The notes under the pieces are model-generated. The model ran no database searches and had not been told where the DNA came from. It saw only the letters and a list, made by a program, of their open reading frames with translations. A program made the translations under genes and the position numbers. A stretch of 36,083 nucleotides of DNA from Flavobacteriales bacterium (GTDB taxonomy: Bacteria > Bacteroidota > Bacteroidia > Flavobacteriales > UBA1820), in NCBI GenBank assembly GCA_017537565.1, contig JAFYKQ010000129.1:1-36083 (forward strand), written 5' to 3'. Shown here one piece after another: positions 1 to 9,637 of the stretch (the first letter of the stretch is position 1; every line of letters starts with the position of its first letter).

Positions 1-1858
1 GGTTAAGACGTTGGTATGCCACGCCCAGGTCATAACGTACCGATGCTCGTAGTGGAGATTCTGTGTATGTATCCAGAAAAGCATTGAGTGATTTTACCTG
101 TGATGAGTAATCTCCCATTATCCCCATACATAGTGTGCGTTGATATGCTATGTAGTCCTGTGGTGTGCTGCTGCCCTGTTGTGCAGCGGTATATGTGGAT
201 AGAGCCTCTTTATATCTGCCCAGTGCAAACAGGCAGTCTCCTATACGCATCTGTACATCGGCTTTTTCGTCACGGGATAGTTGTGATTTTTTAAGGTATG
301 AGTTAAAATGCTGTAATGCCAGCGAATAATCACGACTCTCGCTATAGAGATATCCCATCTGGTAGTCTATCGACGTCCATTCGGGGGTGTTACGACTAGC
401 AGGGTGAGAGTTAAACGACTCATACATACGACGAGCATCGTCATACATTCCCATACGTATATAGCACTCTCCCGCCCAGAAATAAGCACGGGCTGTGAGT
501 TGTGGATCTATGTCTTGTGCGATAGACTTGTTGTAGTATTTAACCGCGGCATCTAGCTGTCTTTCTTCCATCTTCTGTGCTGCGAGATAAAAAGACGCTT
601 CCTGTAGTGCTCGTCTGGAATTATCACTGCTAAGTCCCATACCTTCTATACACTTGACAGCCTCTTCATACTCCTGGCTTGAAAGGAAAGAATCCACCAT
701 ATAGTCATATACCTGTGGACTATGAGTAGATGTAGGGTATTTTCCCAAGAACTCTTTCATCACCTGTGAAACGCTGGTGTATGGAGTGCCTACTTCGTAT
801 GAGAGCATAGCATAGTTATACCAAGCATTGTATGTGGTATTAGGGTCGTCACTCATCTGTGCAGCACTACGGAATGCGTCCAGAGCCATCATCTTTCTGC
901 CCGATTTAAGATGTATGTCCCCCGTTACAAAAAATGACTGCTGGGTGTAATTACATTTTTTCTCTCGCAGTACTTTTAATGTTTCTAGAGCACTATCATC
1001 GTTCCCACAACGATAGTGTGAGTAGCCTATCATATATTGCTCATCGTCTGATGCAGGGCTGGTCTTTACCATTTCCTGTAGGATAGAAAGACATTTGTCA
1101 TATCCCCCGTTGTTAAAATATGCCGTAGCTAGATTCTTTCTCACCGTATGAACATCGGTACTGTCATTGGTCGTGGAGGATAGGAAAGCTTCGCCAGCCT
1201 CTATGGATTTTTTCCAATTACGGGTGTTGAGATATATGCCACATAGATAGGCATTGGATTTGTTGTTATAGGGAGCAGAGTCTTTTATCTTTTCAAAATA
1301 TTCGGCAGCTAGAGCCAAATCACCGTCATCATAGCATATATGGGCATAGATATATGTGGCATCGGTGCCATATGTGGCGTCATCTATAAGATTATACATA
1401 CCTCGGCGGGCAGCGTCATAGTTCCCGGTAGCATACTGGCAGTAAGCCAGACGGTAGTTATGGCGGGAGCGTTGGATTTCGTCGGCATAGGTGAAACGGT
1501 CCAGCATAGAGTAGTATTTAAGAGCTGTGCCGTATTCTGTACGGTCCCACATAGCGTCGGCCATAGAGGATATGAGCTGTGTGCGGTGTGTAGATGTGGG
1601 ATAGTTTACCAGAAAAGCATCTAGCATCTCACAAGCCTTTGTAGGGGATAGTCTCATTTGGCACATTATGCGGTAGTAATCCACACTGTGCATATCGGCA
1701 GTAGATATAGACGATAATTCGTCCAGTGCAGCCGAATATTCACCCTGTGAGATAAGGGATTCTATGCGGGAGAACGATGCGTTCTGCCCCATCATTCCCA
1801 CCGTTGTAAGAAGAACAAAGATTATGGTATATATATATCTATAACACGCGTTTTTCAT
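1..1858 (-). CDS. TPR-repeat protein, exported, 3' end cut by window edge
   Basis: The reading frame is open on the minus strand from an ATG at 1858 to the left edge, about 619 codons with no stop found at either end. The N-terminus starts MKNACYRYIYTII, followed by a hydrophobic stretch ending in GMMGQ, which looks like a Sec signal peptide cut after Gln or nearby. The rest consists of degenerate helical repeats rich in Ala, Tyr and Leu (for example ISQGEYSAALDEL and RASVRYDLGVAYQRL), typical of tetratricopeptide repeats, so a periplasmic protein-protein scaffold is likely. A -7 box lies 29 bp upstream of the start codon. Large TPR proteins of this kind are common in Bacteroidales and usually lack an assigned partner; I cannot name one. 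The C-terminus lies outside the window, so total length and any terminal domain are unknown. Confidence 0.8.
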   Translation of the reverse strand, partial: MKNACYRYIYTIIFVLLTTVGMMGQNASFSRIESLISQGEYSAALDELSSISTADMHSVDYYRIMCQMRLSPTKACEMLDAFLVNYPTSTHRTQLISSMADAMWDRTEYGTALKYYSMLDRFTYADEIQRSRHNYRLAYCQYATGNYDAARRGMYNLIDDATYGTDATYIYAHICYDDGDLALAAEYFEKIKDSAPYNNKSNAYLCGIYLNTRNWKKSIEAGEAFLSSTTNDSTDVHTVRKNLATAYFNNGGYDKCLSILQEMVKTSPASDDEQYMIGYSHYRCGNDDSALETLKVLREKKCNYTQQSFFVTGDIHLKSGRKMMALDAFRSAAQMSDDPNTTYNAWYNYAMLSYEVGTPYTSVSQVMKEFLGKYPTSTHSPQVYDYMVDSFLSSQEYEEAVKCIEGMGLSSDNSRRALQEASFYLAAQKMEERQLDAAVKYYNKSIAQDIDPQLTARAYFWAGECYIRMGMYDDARRMYESFNSHPASRNTPEWTSIDYQMGYLYSESRDYSLALQHFNSYLKKSQLSRDEKADVQMRIGDCLFALGRYKEALSTYTAAQQGSSTPQDYIAYQRTLCMGIMGDYSSQVKSLNAFLDTYTESPLRASVRYDLGVAYQRLN

Positions 1859-1886
1859 ACAAATAAAAATACTATGATTTAATCTA

Positions 1887-1894
1887 CAAATGTA
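1887..1894 (-). promoter_or_regulatory. -7 box of the TPR gene
   Basis: On the minus strand this reads TACATTTG, a perfect match to the Bacteroidota -7 consensus TAnnTTTG. It ends 28 bp before the ATG. No clear TTTG -33 element is present at the expected distance. Confidence 0.55.
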
Positions 1895-1950
1895 CATAAA
1901 CCAAGTCTCATATCATAGAATTTTGACATATAATTAAGAAATGTACTTCC

Positions 1951-1985
1951 AAAAAAGGCGAGCCCCGCGGGGCTCGCCTTTTTTT
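1951..1985 (-). terminator. Rho-independent terminator after the HAD gene
   Basis: A perfect palindrome with arms AAAAAAGGCGAGCCCCG and its complement ends in a T run on both strands. It sits 25 bp after the HAD stop codon and upstream of the TPR promoter, so it separates two genes on the same strand. Confidence 0.85.
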
Positions 1986-2009
1986 AGAATGGAATAGTTA
2001 TAAGTCGAT

Positions 2010-2858
2010 TTATATCTTAAAAAATTCGTTGATGTATGTAGCTACACCGTCTTCTGTGTTGCGAAGTGTTGTAGCATTGGCAGCGGTTTTTACGACGTCT
2101 TTGGCATTTCCTACTGCCACGCCCATACCTGCACGGGTAAGCATACCTATGTCGTTATAGTTATCACCAAATGCCATTATATCGTTTACCTTGATATTGT
2201 AGTAACGGGCAAGCAGGTCCAGTGATTTGTCTTTGGATACGGCCTTGGCATTTATTTCCAGGTATGTGTCTTTGCTGCGGTATATGTCAACGTGTTCGCC
2301 ATACATACTGGATAGTTTGTGGTAAACCTCTTCTATGATTTCCACCTCGCCCATAAGCAATACCTTGTGTGCCGATAGCCCATCACAAGAGAAACGATGT
2401 ATCATACCGTTGTTTGGGATAATCTCGGGCTGGCAGCGGGTGTTGTTTATCTCGCGTTCTGTCCAACGGTCCATACGGTTGGCGTACCAAGAGTCTTTGT
2501 GGAAAGTAGAGACGTGTATGTCATAATTGCTCAAAAACAGGAGCATATCTATAAAACATTCGTAATTTATAGGGCGGTTACGCAATACACGTACCAGACC
2601 ATCTTCTTTTATCTCACTCTCTATGTATGCACCGTTAAAACATACTATAGGACGATTGATATGGGACTTGTATTGGAAAGGACGCATAGCACGAGGCATA
2701 CGCGCAGATATCATAACAAATGGTATTCCCTTTTTATCCAGGGCCTCGATAGCAGCAGCCGTAGCGGCAGAAACATCACGAGTGCTGTCCAGTAGTGTAC
2801 CGTCTATGTCTGAACATACTAGTTTTATAGACTGTGCCGTATCTGTGTTTTTGCTCAT
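2010..2858 (-). CDS. Cof-type HAD-IIB family phosphatase
   Basis: This 282-residue protein is a haloacid-dehalogenase phosphatase of the Cof/YidA type, a cytoplasmic enzyme class that dephosphorylates sugar phosphates and similar metabolites. Motif I is SDIDGTLLDS, with the nucleophile and acid-base aspartates at residues 17 and 19. Motif II is SARM. The C-terminal half has the lysine followed by the motif IV signature FGDNYNDIGML and the usual GMGVAVGNA. The 280-residue length with the cap between motifs II and III fits class IIB. It is monocistronic, divergent from the rhodanese gene and closed by a strong terminator. The substrate cannot be read from the sequence. Confidence 0.9.
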   Translation of the reverse strand: MSKNTDTAQSIKLVCSDIDGTLLDSTRDVSAATAAAIEALDKKGIPFVMISARMPRAMRPFQYKSHINRPIVCFNGAYIESEIKEDGLVRVLRNRPINYECFIDMLLFLSNYDIHVSTFHKDSWYANRMDRWTEREINNTRCQPEIIPNNGMIHRFSCDGLSAHKVLLMGEVEIIEEVYHKLSSMYGEHVDIYRSKDTYLEINAKAVSKDKSLDLLARYYNIKVNDIMAFGDNYNDIGMLTRAGMGVAVGNAKDVVKTAANATTLRNTEDGVATYINEFFKI

Positions 2859-2957
2859 ATTTTATATGTATATGTTATCTTTTGTAATTAACTTGTAGCG
2901 AGGGCATAAAATTACTAATTTTATTCCAATCACAAAACTTAAAAACTACAAAGACTT

Positions 2958-3254
2958 ATGAATACTACATTTGTACCAAATCCTACCGTTTGTTCTATCA
3001 TAGACATACGGTGGCAAGACCAATATGCCACAGGGCATATAGCAGGTTCTATCAATATCCCGAGTGATAGAATCCTTTCACATATAGAGCGTCTTAAAGA
3101 GATGCGTAAACCCATAGTGCTGTGTTGTCAGTCTGGATTTCGTTCGCGGCAGGCGGCACGTATCCTGCTACTCAAAGGAATAAAAGATGTGATAGACGGT
3201 GGAGATTATCGAGTGCTCTCTCGTAAATATGATCTACCTATAGAGGCCATCTGA
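2958..3254 (+). CDS. Single-domain rhodanese-like sulfurtransferase
   Basis: This 98-residue cytoplasmic protein is one rhodanese domain. It shows the conserved region GHIAGSINIPSD and the active-site loop CQSGFRSR, where the first cysteine would carry the persulfide and the final arginine closes the Cys-x5-Arg loop. Family members move sulfur from thiosulfate or persulfides to thiol acceptors. There is no signal peptide. The start ATG at 2958 gives a complete domain. The last 21 bp overlap the end of the convergent NodB gene, so the two transcripts share a 3' end and no terminator fits between them. The acceptor is unknown. Confidence 0.85.
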   Translation: MNTTFVPNPTVCSIIDIRWQDQYATGHIAGSINIPSDRILSHIERLKEMRKPIVLCCQSGFRSRQAARILLLKGIKDVIDGGDYRVLSRKYDLPIEAI

Positions 3255-3875
3255 CGAAGGGTCCAATGCACAGAAAGTATATCCCTGTTCTGAAAACTTG
3301 CGTAATACCTCGGGAAGAACGTGGTGAGTGCGAGGTATAGTTTTTATACTATCGTGGAATAGTACTATGGAACCATCATCTATGTTATTAAAAGCCTTGC
3401 GGGTGAGAAGTGTGCTGTCCTTGCTGGGGTCAAAATCGCCTATCAGCACATCTGAAAGCACTATACGGAAGTCTTTTTTAAGAGCGCGATACTCTCCTGG
3501 TGTGATACGGCCGTATGGGGGGCGAAATAGTCGTGTGCCTATTAGGCGTTCGGCTTTCCAGACATTTTCTATGTACTCTTCGGCACTTACAGCTGTGCCA
3601 CTCAAGTGATTATATGTGTGGTTGGCGGGGGTGTGTCCTGCCCGTAACAGTTGTTCGTATGTGCGGGGGTGTTTGTGTATGTTCTCGCCCACACAGAAAA
3701 AAGTAGCACGAGCATCGTATTTTTCCAATTGACGTAACACCCAAGGCGTAGCCTCGGGTACTGGTCCATCGTCAAATGTAAGGAATATCTTTTTTTCAGC
3801 CTGGTCTATCCGCCATATAAACCCACCCAGAATAAGGCGAGCCAGATGTGGAACTTTGAAAGGATAGATAAGCAT
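3234..3875 (-). CDS. NodB-type polysaccharide deacetylase
   Basis: This 213-residue protein carries a nearly complete NodB homology domain of the CE4 family, metal-dependent enzymes that remove N- or O-acetyl groups from peptidoglycan, chitin-like or other glycans. Motif 1 is LTFDDGP (Asp35-Asp36, base and metal ligand), motif 2 is NHTYNHLSG (His86 and His90, metal ligands), motif 3 is FRPPYG, and a late motif is IVLFHDS. The N-terminal 25 residues include a short hydrophobic stretch that could anchor it, but no clean signal peptide is visible. It starts 12 bp after the stop of the GT117 gene, so the two form an operon. This pairing suggests action on the same envelope glycan (inference). Confidence 0.88.
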   Translation of the reverse strand: MLIYPFKVPHLARLILGGFIWRIDQAEKKIFLTFDDGPVPEATPWVLRQLEKYDARATFFCVGENIHKHPRTYEQLLRAGHTPANHTYNHLSGTAVSAEEYIENVWKAERLIGTRLFRPPYGRITPGEYRALKKDFRIVLSDVLIGDFDPSKDSTLLTRKAFNNIDDGSIVLFHDSIKTIPRTHHVLPEVLRKFSEQGYTFCALDPSSDGLYR

Positions 3876-3887
3876 CGTCGATGTGTG

Positions 3888-6800
3888 TTATTTTTCTTCG
3901 GTGCGTAGGAATGGATAAATCACCAGGAATGATTCATATATGGCATTCAAGTATTGGGATTTTTCCTCTTCCAGCGTAGGAGAGAAATTCTCTACTGTGC
4001 CATATAGATGATTATACAGACTCAAACAATTATACGCATCTTCAAATACTCCCATCTTTTTATCTCTGGGGAATGATATGTAGAACAGTAGGTCTTTCTC
4101 CATCTGGTCAAATGCATATCGTGCCAGGCTGTCGGCTTTTTCATTCTGCCCACTCTGATAAACGGCCTTGATGGTGTTTACCGTATAGTAATCCACCTCA
4201 AAACGGTTTATAGGCATCTTTTCTACCGATGTGTTTATTATCTCGCGGGCACGAGTGGTATCCCCGTCCATAAGTAGTGAGCGTGTAGTGCGTATCATAG
4301 CACTACGCATATGAGTAGCCGAACGTTTGTCAAATTCTGTAAGATATGTGCTGGGGTGCTCTATGCCGCCATACTCCCAATTGTTCTTTATGATTTCATA
4401 GCTACGAGCTGCATCATCGGCTTCCATGTTGTTAAGACGGAATGGCACCAGTTTATATGTCATACCTTCCTGTATAACATACTCGTTAAGACAGAACATA
4501 TTCTCACGCGCGTCTGATGAGGCTCCCAATGCAAAGTGTATAGGACGGTCCCATTCATAGTTTGATAAAAAGTCCAGGAATGCCAGTGTCTTTTTATCTA
4601 TCGATATGTTTTTGCCTCGCTGACGTCCTACCGTTATATGCAGGCTGTCCTCCATATATGGAGCTTGCAGGGAATCAACTATGCCATACTTGACAGCGTT
4701 TTCTTTGTTGACAGGTATAGAGATGTGTGTGGTAGGAATCATATAGTCATATTCGCCAAACATATCTTTGTATAGAAGTGCGGGGTGTTCGGCTGCTATG
4801 AGGTTTATGAATGTCTTTATGTCCAGTTCTTTGTCTGCTATGCCAGAATTTTCGTTGAGGTAAACAGTCTCATTCTTGCGGCCGGTATATGCGCGCTGTT
4901 TAATGGTAAGTGGTAGAGGGTCGCTATCGTAATACTGTGAGCGGAACTGTTTTATATACCAGTCACACATAAGCAGCGAAGTGTTTACCACGCGTACATC
5001 GGTACGGTAGCCTTCCATCTCTTGCATATACCACAATGGGAATGTGTCATTATCTCCATATGTTACCATTATACCGTTCTTACCCACACAAGACAGGTAG
5101 TTGAGTCCCGTGGCGCGTCCCGTGCTGCGGGTGCTGCGGTCGTGGTCGTCCCAGTTCTGTGCGGCCATAAGGGTCGGCACAGCTACAAATGCTATGATAG
5201 ATGTAAGGGCTGCTATCACAGGACGTGAAACCTTTACTCTCTCACTTATCCAGGAGTATAGAGCCAGTACGCCAAGACCTATCCATATGCCAAATGTCCA
5301 GAACGATACCACCAGTGCATAGTCGCGTTCGCGGGGTTCATAAGGAGGGTTGTTTGTATAAATTGTTATGCCTACACCTGTGATAAGGAAGAATAACAGT
5401 ACGCAATATGCGTCCTTTTGATGACGTAAGAAATGGAAGAACATTCCCGCCAGTCCCAGTAGTAGAGGCAACATATAGTAAACGTTGTGTGCAGCATTAC
5501 CTCCCAGATGGTCTGATGTAGGTTCCTGTGGTCCCAGACGCAATTCGTCTAGCGGACGTATGCCCGTAATCCAGTTGCCCTTGTGAGGTTCACCACGACC
5601 TTGGTAGTCGTTCTGTCTTCCTGCAAAGTTCCATAGGAAATACCTCATATTCATATGTCCCAATTGGTATGTAAGGAAGAATCTAAGGTTATCGCCAAAA
5701 GTAGGTATTTCCCCCTCTTTAAGACCTGTAAGAGTCTTGTAGTTCTCACGATATTGAGACAAATCGTTGGCTATACGAGGGAAGATATTCATATATTTGC
5801 TCTGGTAGCGTATAGACAGTGAGTGGTCTATAACATCATAACGTCCTGTTTCATAGTTTGGTTCATAGATGGCTTTACCTATGATATATGGGTCTGAATA
5901 GTCTGGCAGGGCGTTATATGAAGGCCCGTAAAGCAGGGCTTGTTTGCCGTATTGTTCACGGGATAGATAGTAGCTTAGCCCTTCGGCTGTTGATGGGTTG
6001 TTTTCGTTTATAGGGGTATTGGCGTTGGCGCGTATAGGAATCATAAGGTATGACGTAAACCCTATGACTATCATCATGATGGCAAGCATAACGGTATTGG
6101 CTGCTATCCAGCCTTTGCGGGCGGTAATCCATAGAGCAAATGCTATGGCTACAGCCAAAAATACAGCCCAGAATATAGTTCCCGAGTGAAATGGCATGCC
6201 CAGCGTGTTTACAAAGAACACGTCCATCGCACCAAATGAATAGATAAGGAATGGGAATATAGCACCAAATGTAAGCACCAGCACAGCACAAGCCACAGCA
6301 TTGGCAGCCAAGAAACGTTTTACAGTGACCTGTTTGTCCTCACATTCATAATAATACATCATAGCCACCACAGGTATACCCAGCAGTCCCATAAAGTGAA
6401 CTCCCGGTGCAAGTCCTGTCATAAGAGCAACAAGAATGAGCCATTTGTTATTGCGAGGGCGGCCAAATCCGTTTATCCATCTCACACCAAAGTACAACAA
6501 CAGTACGGTAAACAGCGTAGCTAGCGAATATACTTCACTCTCGGTGGCATTAAACCAGAATGTATCTGAAAACAGTATGGCACTACTACCCACTATACCG
6601 CTACCTATTGTAGCTATGGCTTCGGGGGTGGATAGCTCCTCCCAATTTCTGCCCAGTATCCTGCGTGCAAAAAACGTTATAATCCAGAACAGCAACATAA
6701 TGGCCACAGCCGATGACAGGCAGGCAAAAACGTTCATCATAAATGCCACGTTTTCTGCCTCCACGTCAAACATATTACTTATCACTGCACCCATCATTTG

Positions 6801-6974
6801 ATACAGCGGAGCTCCGGCAGGGTGTCCCACTTCCAGTTTCACAGCTGTAGCAGTGTATTCAGGGCAGTCCCATAGTGGTACGGTAGGTTCGGTAGTGGAG
6901 ATGTAAACAGTCGAAGCGACAGCAAACATCACCCAACCTATTATGGTATTTAAGTGTTTGAATTTTGTGTTCAT
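3888..6974 (-). CDS. DUF2723 / GT117-family membrane glycosyltransferase
   Basis: This 1028-residue protein belongs to the DUF2723 family (TMEM260-like, GT-C fold). Family members have an N-terminal multi-pass membrane half and are thought to move sugars from a lipid donor onto proteins outside the cytoplasm. The signature is visible: WDCPEY at residues 35-40 holds the candidate catalytic Asp/Glu pair in the first external loop, followed by VGHPAGAPLY at 49-58. About a dozen hydrophobic segments fill roughly residues 10-600; the final ~400 residues are soluble, probably periplasmic, and helical near the end. Many relatives have Gly-Glu-Phe where this has Pro-Glu-Tyr. It leads a two-gene operon with the NodB deacetylase. 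The acceptor, possibly secreted glycoproteins, is inference. Confidence 0.85.
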   Translation of the reverse strand: MNTKFKHLNTIIGWVMFAVASTVYISTTEPTVPLWDCPEYTATAVKLEVGHPAGAPLYQMMGAVISNMFDVEAENVAFMMNVFACLSSAVAIMLLFWIITFFARRILGRNWEELSTPEAIATIGSGIVGSSAILFSDTFWFNATESEVYSLATLFTVLLLYFGVRWINGFGRPRNNKWLILVALMTGLAPGVHFMGLLGIPVVAMMYYYECEDKQVTVKRFLAANAVACAVLVLTFGAIFPFLIYSFGAMDVFFVNTLGMPFHSGTIFWAVFLAVAIAFALWITARKGWIAANTVMLAIMMIVIGFTSYLMIPIRANANTPINENNPSTAEGLSYYLSREQYGKQALLYGPSYNALPDYSDPYIIGKAIYEPNYETGRYDVIDHSLSIRYQSKYMNIFPRIANDLSQYRENYKTLTGLKEGEIPTFGDNLRFFLTYQLGHMNMRYFLWNFAGRQNDYQGRGEPHKGNWITGIRPLDELRLGPQEPTSDHLGGNAAHNVYYMLPLLLGLAGMFFHFLRHQKDAYCVLLFFLITGVGITIYTNNPPYEPRERDYALVVSFWTFGIWIGLGVLALYSWISERVKVSRPVIAALTSIIAFVAVPTLMAAQNWDDHDRSTRSTGRATGLNYLSCVGKNGIMVTYGDNDTFPLWYMQEMEGYRTDVRVVNTSLLMCDWYIKQFRSQYYDSDPLPLTIKQRAYTGRKNETVYLNENSGIADKELDIKTFINLIAAEHPALLYKDMFGEYDYMIPTTHISIPVNKENAVKYGIVDSLQAPYMEDSLHITVGRQRGKNISIDKKTLAFLDFLSNYEWDRPIHFALGASSDARENMFCLNEYVIQEGMTYKLVPFRLNNMEADDAARSYEIIKNNWEYGGIEHPSTYLTEFDKRSATHMRSAMIRTTRSLLMDGDTTRAREIINTSVEKMPINRFEVDYYTVNTIKAVYQSGQNEKADSLARYAFDQMEKDLLFYISFPRDKKMGVFEDAYNCLSLYNHLYGTVENFSPTLEEEKSQYLNAIYESFLVIYPFLRTEEK

Positions 6975-7006
6975 ACCTATATGTTAAAATTCTGATTATA
7001 AGCACG

Positions 7007-7014
7007 CAAATTTA
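7007..7014 (-). promoter_or_regulatory. -7 box of the GT117-NodB operon
   Basis: The minus strand reads TAAATTTG, fitting TAnnTTTG, 32 bp before the GT117 start codon. The -33 position shows no TTG. Confidence 0.5.
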
Positions 7015-7107
7015 CTATAAAATATCGGTATTTTCACGATGGATAAATTATTTAAGAAAATATAAACATATACACAGGTGAAGAGATGACTATGAATAAA
7101 ATTTTAT

Positions 7108-7265
7108 ACTTTTTTTGAGTCATATAAAAACTTTTTTTAAGTGAAAATATGTTTTTTGTTTTAATTATTATTAACTTTGCTCCAAACAAGTGGAGGTAAA
7201 GTCAAGAATTTAAGTTATTTGAGTTAAAAGTTTTAGATATATCCAAATATCTGATTAACTTAAAT
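7108..7265 (+). promoter_or_regulatory. Five copies of a TTTRAGTNA motif, candidate operator array
   Basis: The 348-bp gap between the divergent GT117 and winged-helix genes is AT-rich and holds no gene. Within it the 9-mer TTTRAGTNA occurs at 7114-7122, 7136-7144, 7209-7217 and 7218-7226 (the last two directly abutting), and inverted at 7256-7264. The first two lie in 13-bp direct repeats (ACTTTTTTTGAGT at 7108, ACTTTTTTTAAGT at 7130) that start 22 bp apart, about two helical turns. The inverted copy makes a 10-bp stem (7208-7217 with 7256-7265) around a smaller hairpin at 7233-7254, so the leader RNA may also fold. OmpR-family domains typically bind tandem direct repeats, so the neighbouring winged helix is the obvious candidate ligand (inference). 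Confidence 0.5.
7172..7179 (+). promoter_or_regulatory. Candidate -7 box of the winged-helix gene
   Basis: TAACTTTG fits TAnnTTTG and would start a leader of about 135 nt before the ATG at 7323. The -33 region has only a TTG 13 bp upstream, which is too close. One copy of the 9-bp motif ends a few bases upstream of the expected -33 site, so activated transcription is possible. Confidence 0.4.
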
Positions 7266-7322
7266 GTCGCAATCCTTCCAAGGGTTAGAAAAATTAATAA
7301 CAACAAATAAAAAGGAAACATT

Positions 7323-7643
7323 ATGAACATGCAAACAGAATTCAAAATCGGAAACTATGTTTTTGATTTTCGCAAACGTACGTTGGTAATAGGAGATGAG
7401 TCTCGTAAACTCACCACCCGTGAAGCCGAACTACTCCTTATATTCTGTGAAAATATGGGAGAACTGGTAGAACGCTCATTTATCCTTAAAAAACTATGGG
7501 GTTATGACGATTTCTTCAACGCACGCTCTATGGACGTGTTTATCACAAAGATACGTAAATATCTGGGCGGTGACGTGAATGTACAGTTGGCCAATGTACG
7601 CGGTAAAGGATATCGTTTGCTTACAGGAGGACAGCAGGCTTAG
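7323..7643 (+). CDS. Stand-alone OmpR/PhoB-type winged-helix DNA-binding protein
   Basis: The 106 residues consist only of the effector domain of an OmpR-family response regulator: LTTREAELLLIFCENMGE at the first helices, ILKKLWGYDDFFNARSMDVFI as the recognition-helix segment, and a C-terminal NVRGKGYRL hairpin wing. The closest pattern I know is the C-terminal domain of the Bacteroidota regulator RprY. No receiver domain precedes it: the upstream 130 bp contain no in-frame coding sequence and the ATG follows a purine-rich AAAAAGGAAAC stretch. The protein is therefore not controlled by phosphorylation in the usual way. Codon use here mixes ATC and ATA for Ile, unlike several low-expression neighbours that use ATA only. 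It is monocistronic, with a strong terminator and a possible operator array upstream. Confidence 0.85.
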   Translation: MNMQTEFKIGNYVFDFRKRTLVIGDESRKLTTREAELLLIFCENMGELVERSFILKKLWGYDDFFNARSMDVFITKIRKYLGGDVNVQLANVRGKGYRLLTGGQQA

Positions 7644-7652
7644 TAAAATATA

Positions 7653-7699
7653 ATCTTCATAAAAAACGCCGCCTTGTGGGCGGCGTTTTTTATGAAGAT
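7653..7699. terminator. Bidirectional terminator
   Basis: A 21-bp perfect stem (7653-7673 with 7679-7699) with a TTGTG loop has the core ACGCCGCC flanked by A and T runs. It lies between the convergent winged-helix and ABC-F genes and can serve both. Confidence 0.88.
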
Positions 7700-7708
7700 A
7701 AAGAAGAG

Positions 7709-9331
<1,623 letters not shown>

Positions 9332-9369
9332 TTATAATGTCTTTATTTTTACCTATTTGTAACAGGTTG

Positions 9370-9377
9370 CAAAGGTA
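9370..9377 (-). promoter_or_regulatory. -7 box of the ABC-F gene
   Basis: The minus strand reads TACCTTTG, a perfect TAnnTTTG, 41 bp before the ATG. At the -33 position the strand shows a T tract rather than TTTG. Confidence 0.55.
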
Positions 9378-9445
9378 CGTATTTATATGGACTTAAAAAA
9401 TATGAAAAAACTTCACTTTTTCTGTAACCTTTGGTTTTAAAATTA

Positions 9446-9602
9446 CGTCTAATGTAGTAGAATCCACAAGGAGTTTTAAAACTGGCGCCGGAGCCTCTCC
9501 GGGCAGTGGGGCTTCCCCACCGTCTAATGTAGTAGAACCGCCCGTGGTGGCTGCACCGGAGAGGCTCCGGCCCCAATTAAAACCGCCCGTGGTGGCTGCA
9601 CC
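9446..9602. repeat. Compact intergenic repeat element with inverted and direct repeats
   Basis: Between the divergent ABC-F and lipoprotein genes lies a GC-rich island in AT-rich surroundings. It contains a 17-bp direct repeat (9446-9462 and 9521-9537, beginning CGTCTAATGTAG), a 22-bp direct repeat (9536-9557 and 9581-9602, core CCGTGGTGGCTGCACC), a perfect 16-bp inverted repeat (9487-9502 with 9556-9571, arm GCCGGAGCCTCTCCGG) and a small hairpin GTGGGG-CTT-CCCCAC at 9506-9520. No coding sequence is credible. The layout resembles a dispersed palindromic element or the remnant of one, made of partly duplicated modules. Copies elsewhere in the genome cannot be checked here. Confidence 0.7.
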
Positions 9603-9637
9603 ACTAGATAGAGATAAAAAAGAATAATGTTATAAAA

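Noticed and set aside
1340-1624. 94-residue plus-strand frame in the TPR region
   Set aside because: It lies entirely opposite the TPR frame, which has a signal peptide, repeats and a promoter.
3234-3254. Overlap of the rhodanese and NodB 3' ends as a regulatory device
   Set aside because: Short convergent overlaps are common; nothing in the sequence suggests antisense control.
9349-9576. 75-residue minus-strand frame between the ABC-F and lipoprotein genes
   Set aside because: It reads through the repeat element, giving duplicated FYYIRR peptides, and overlaps the ABC-F promoter. No family pattern is visible.
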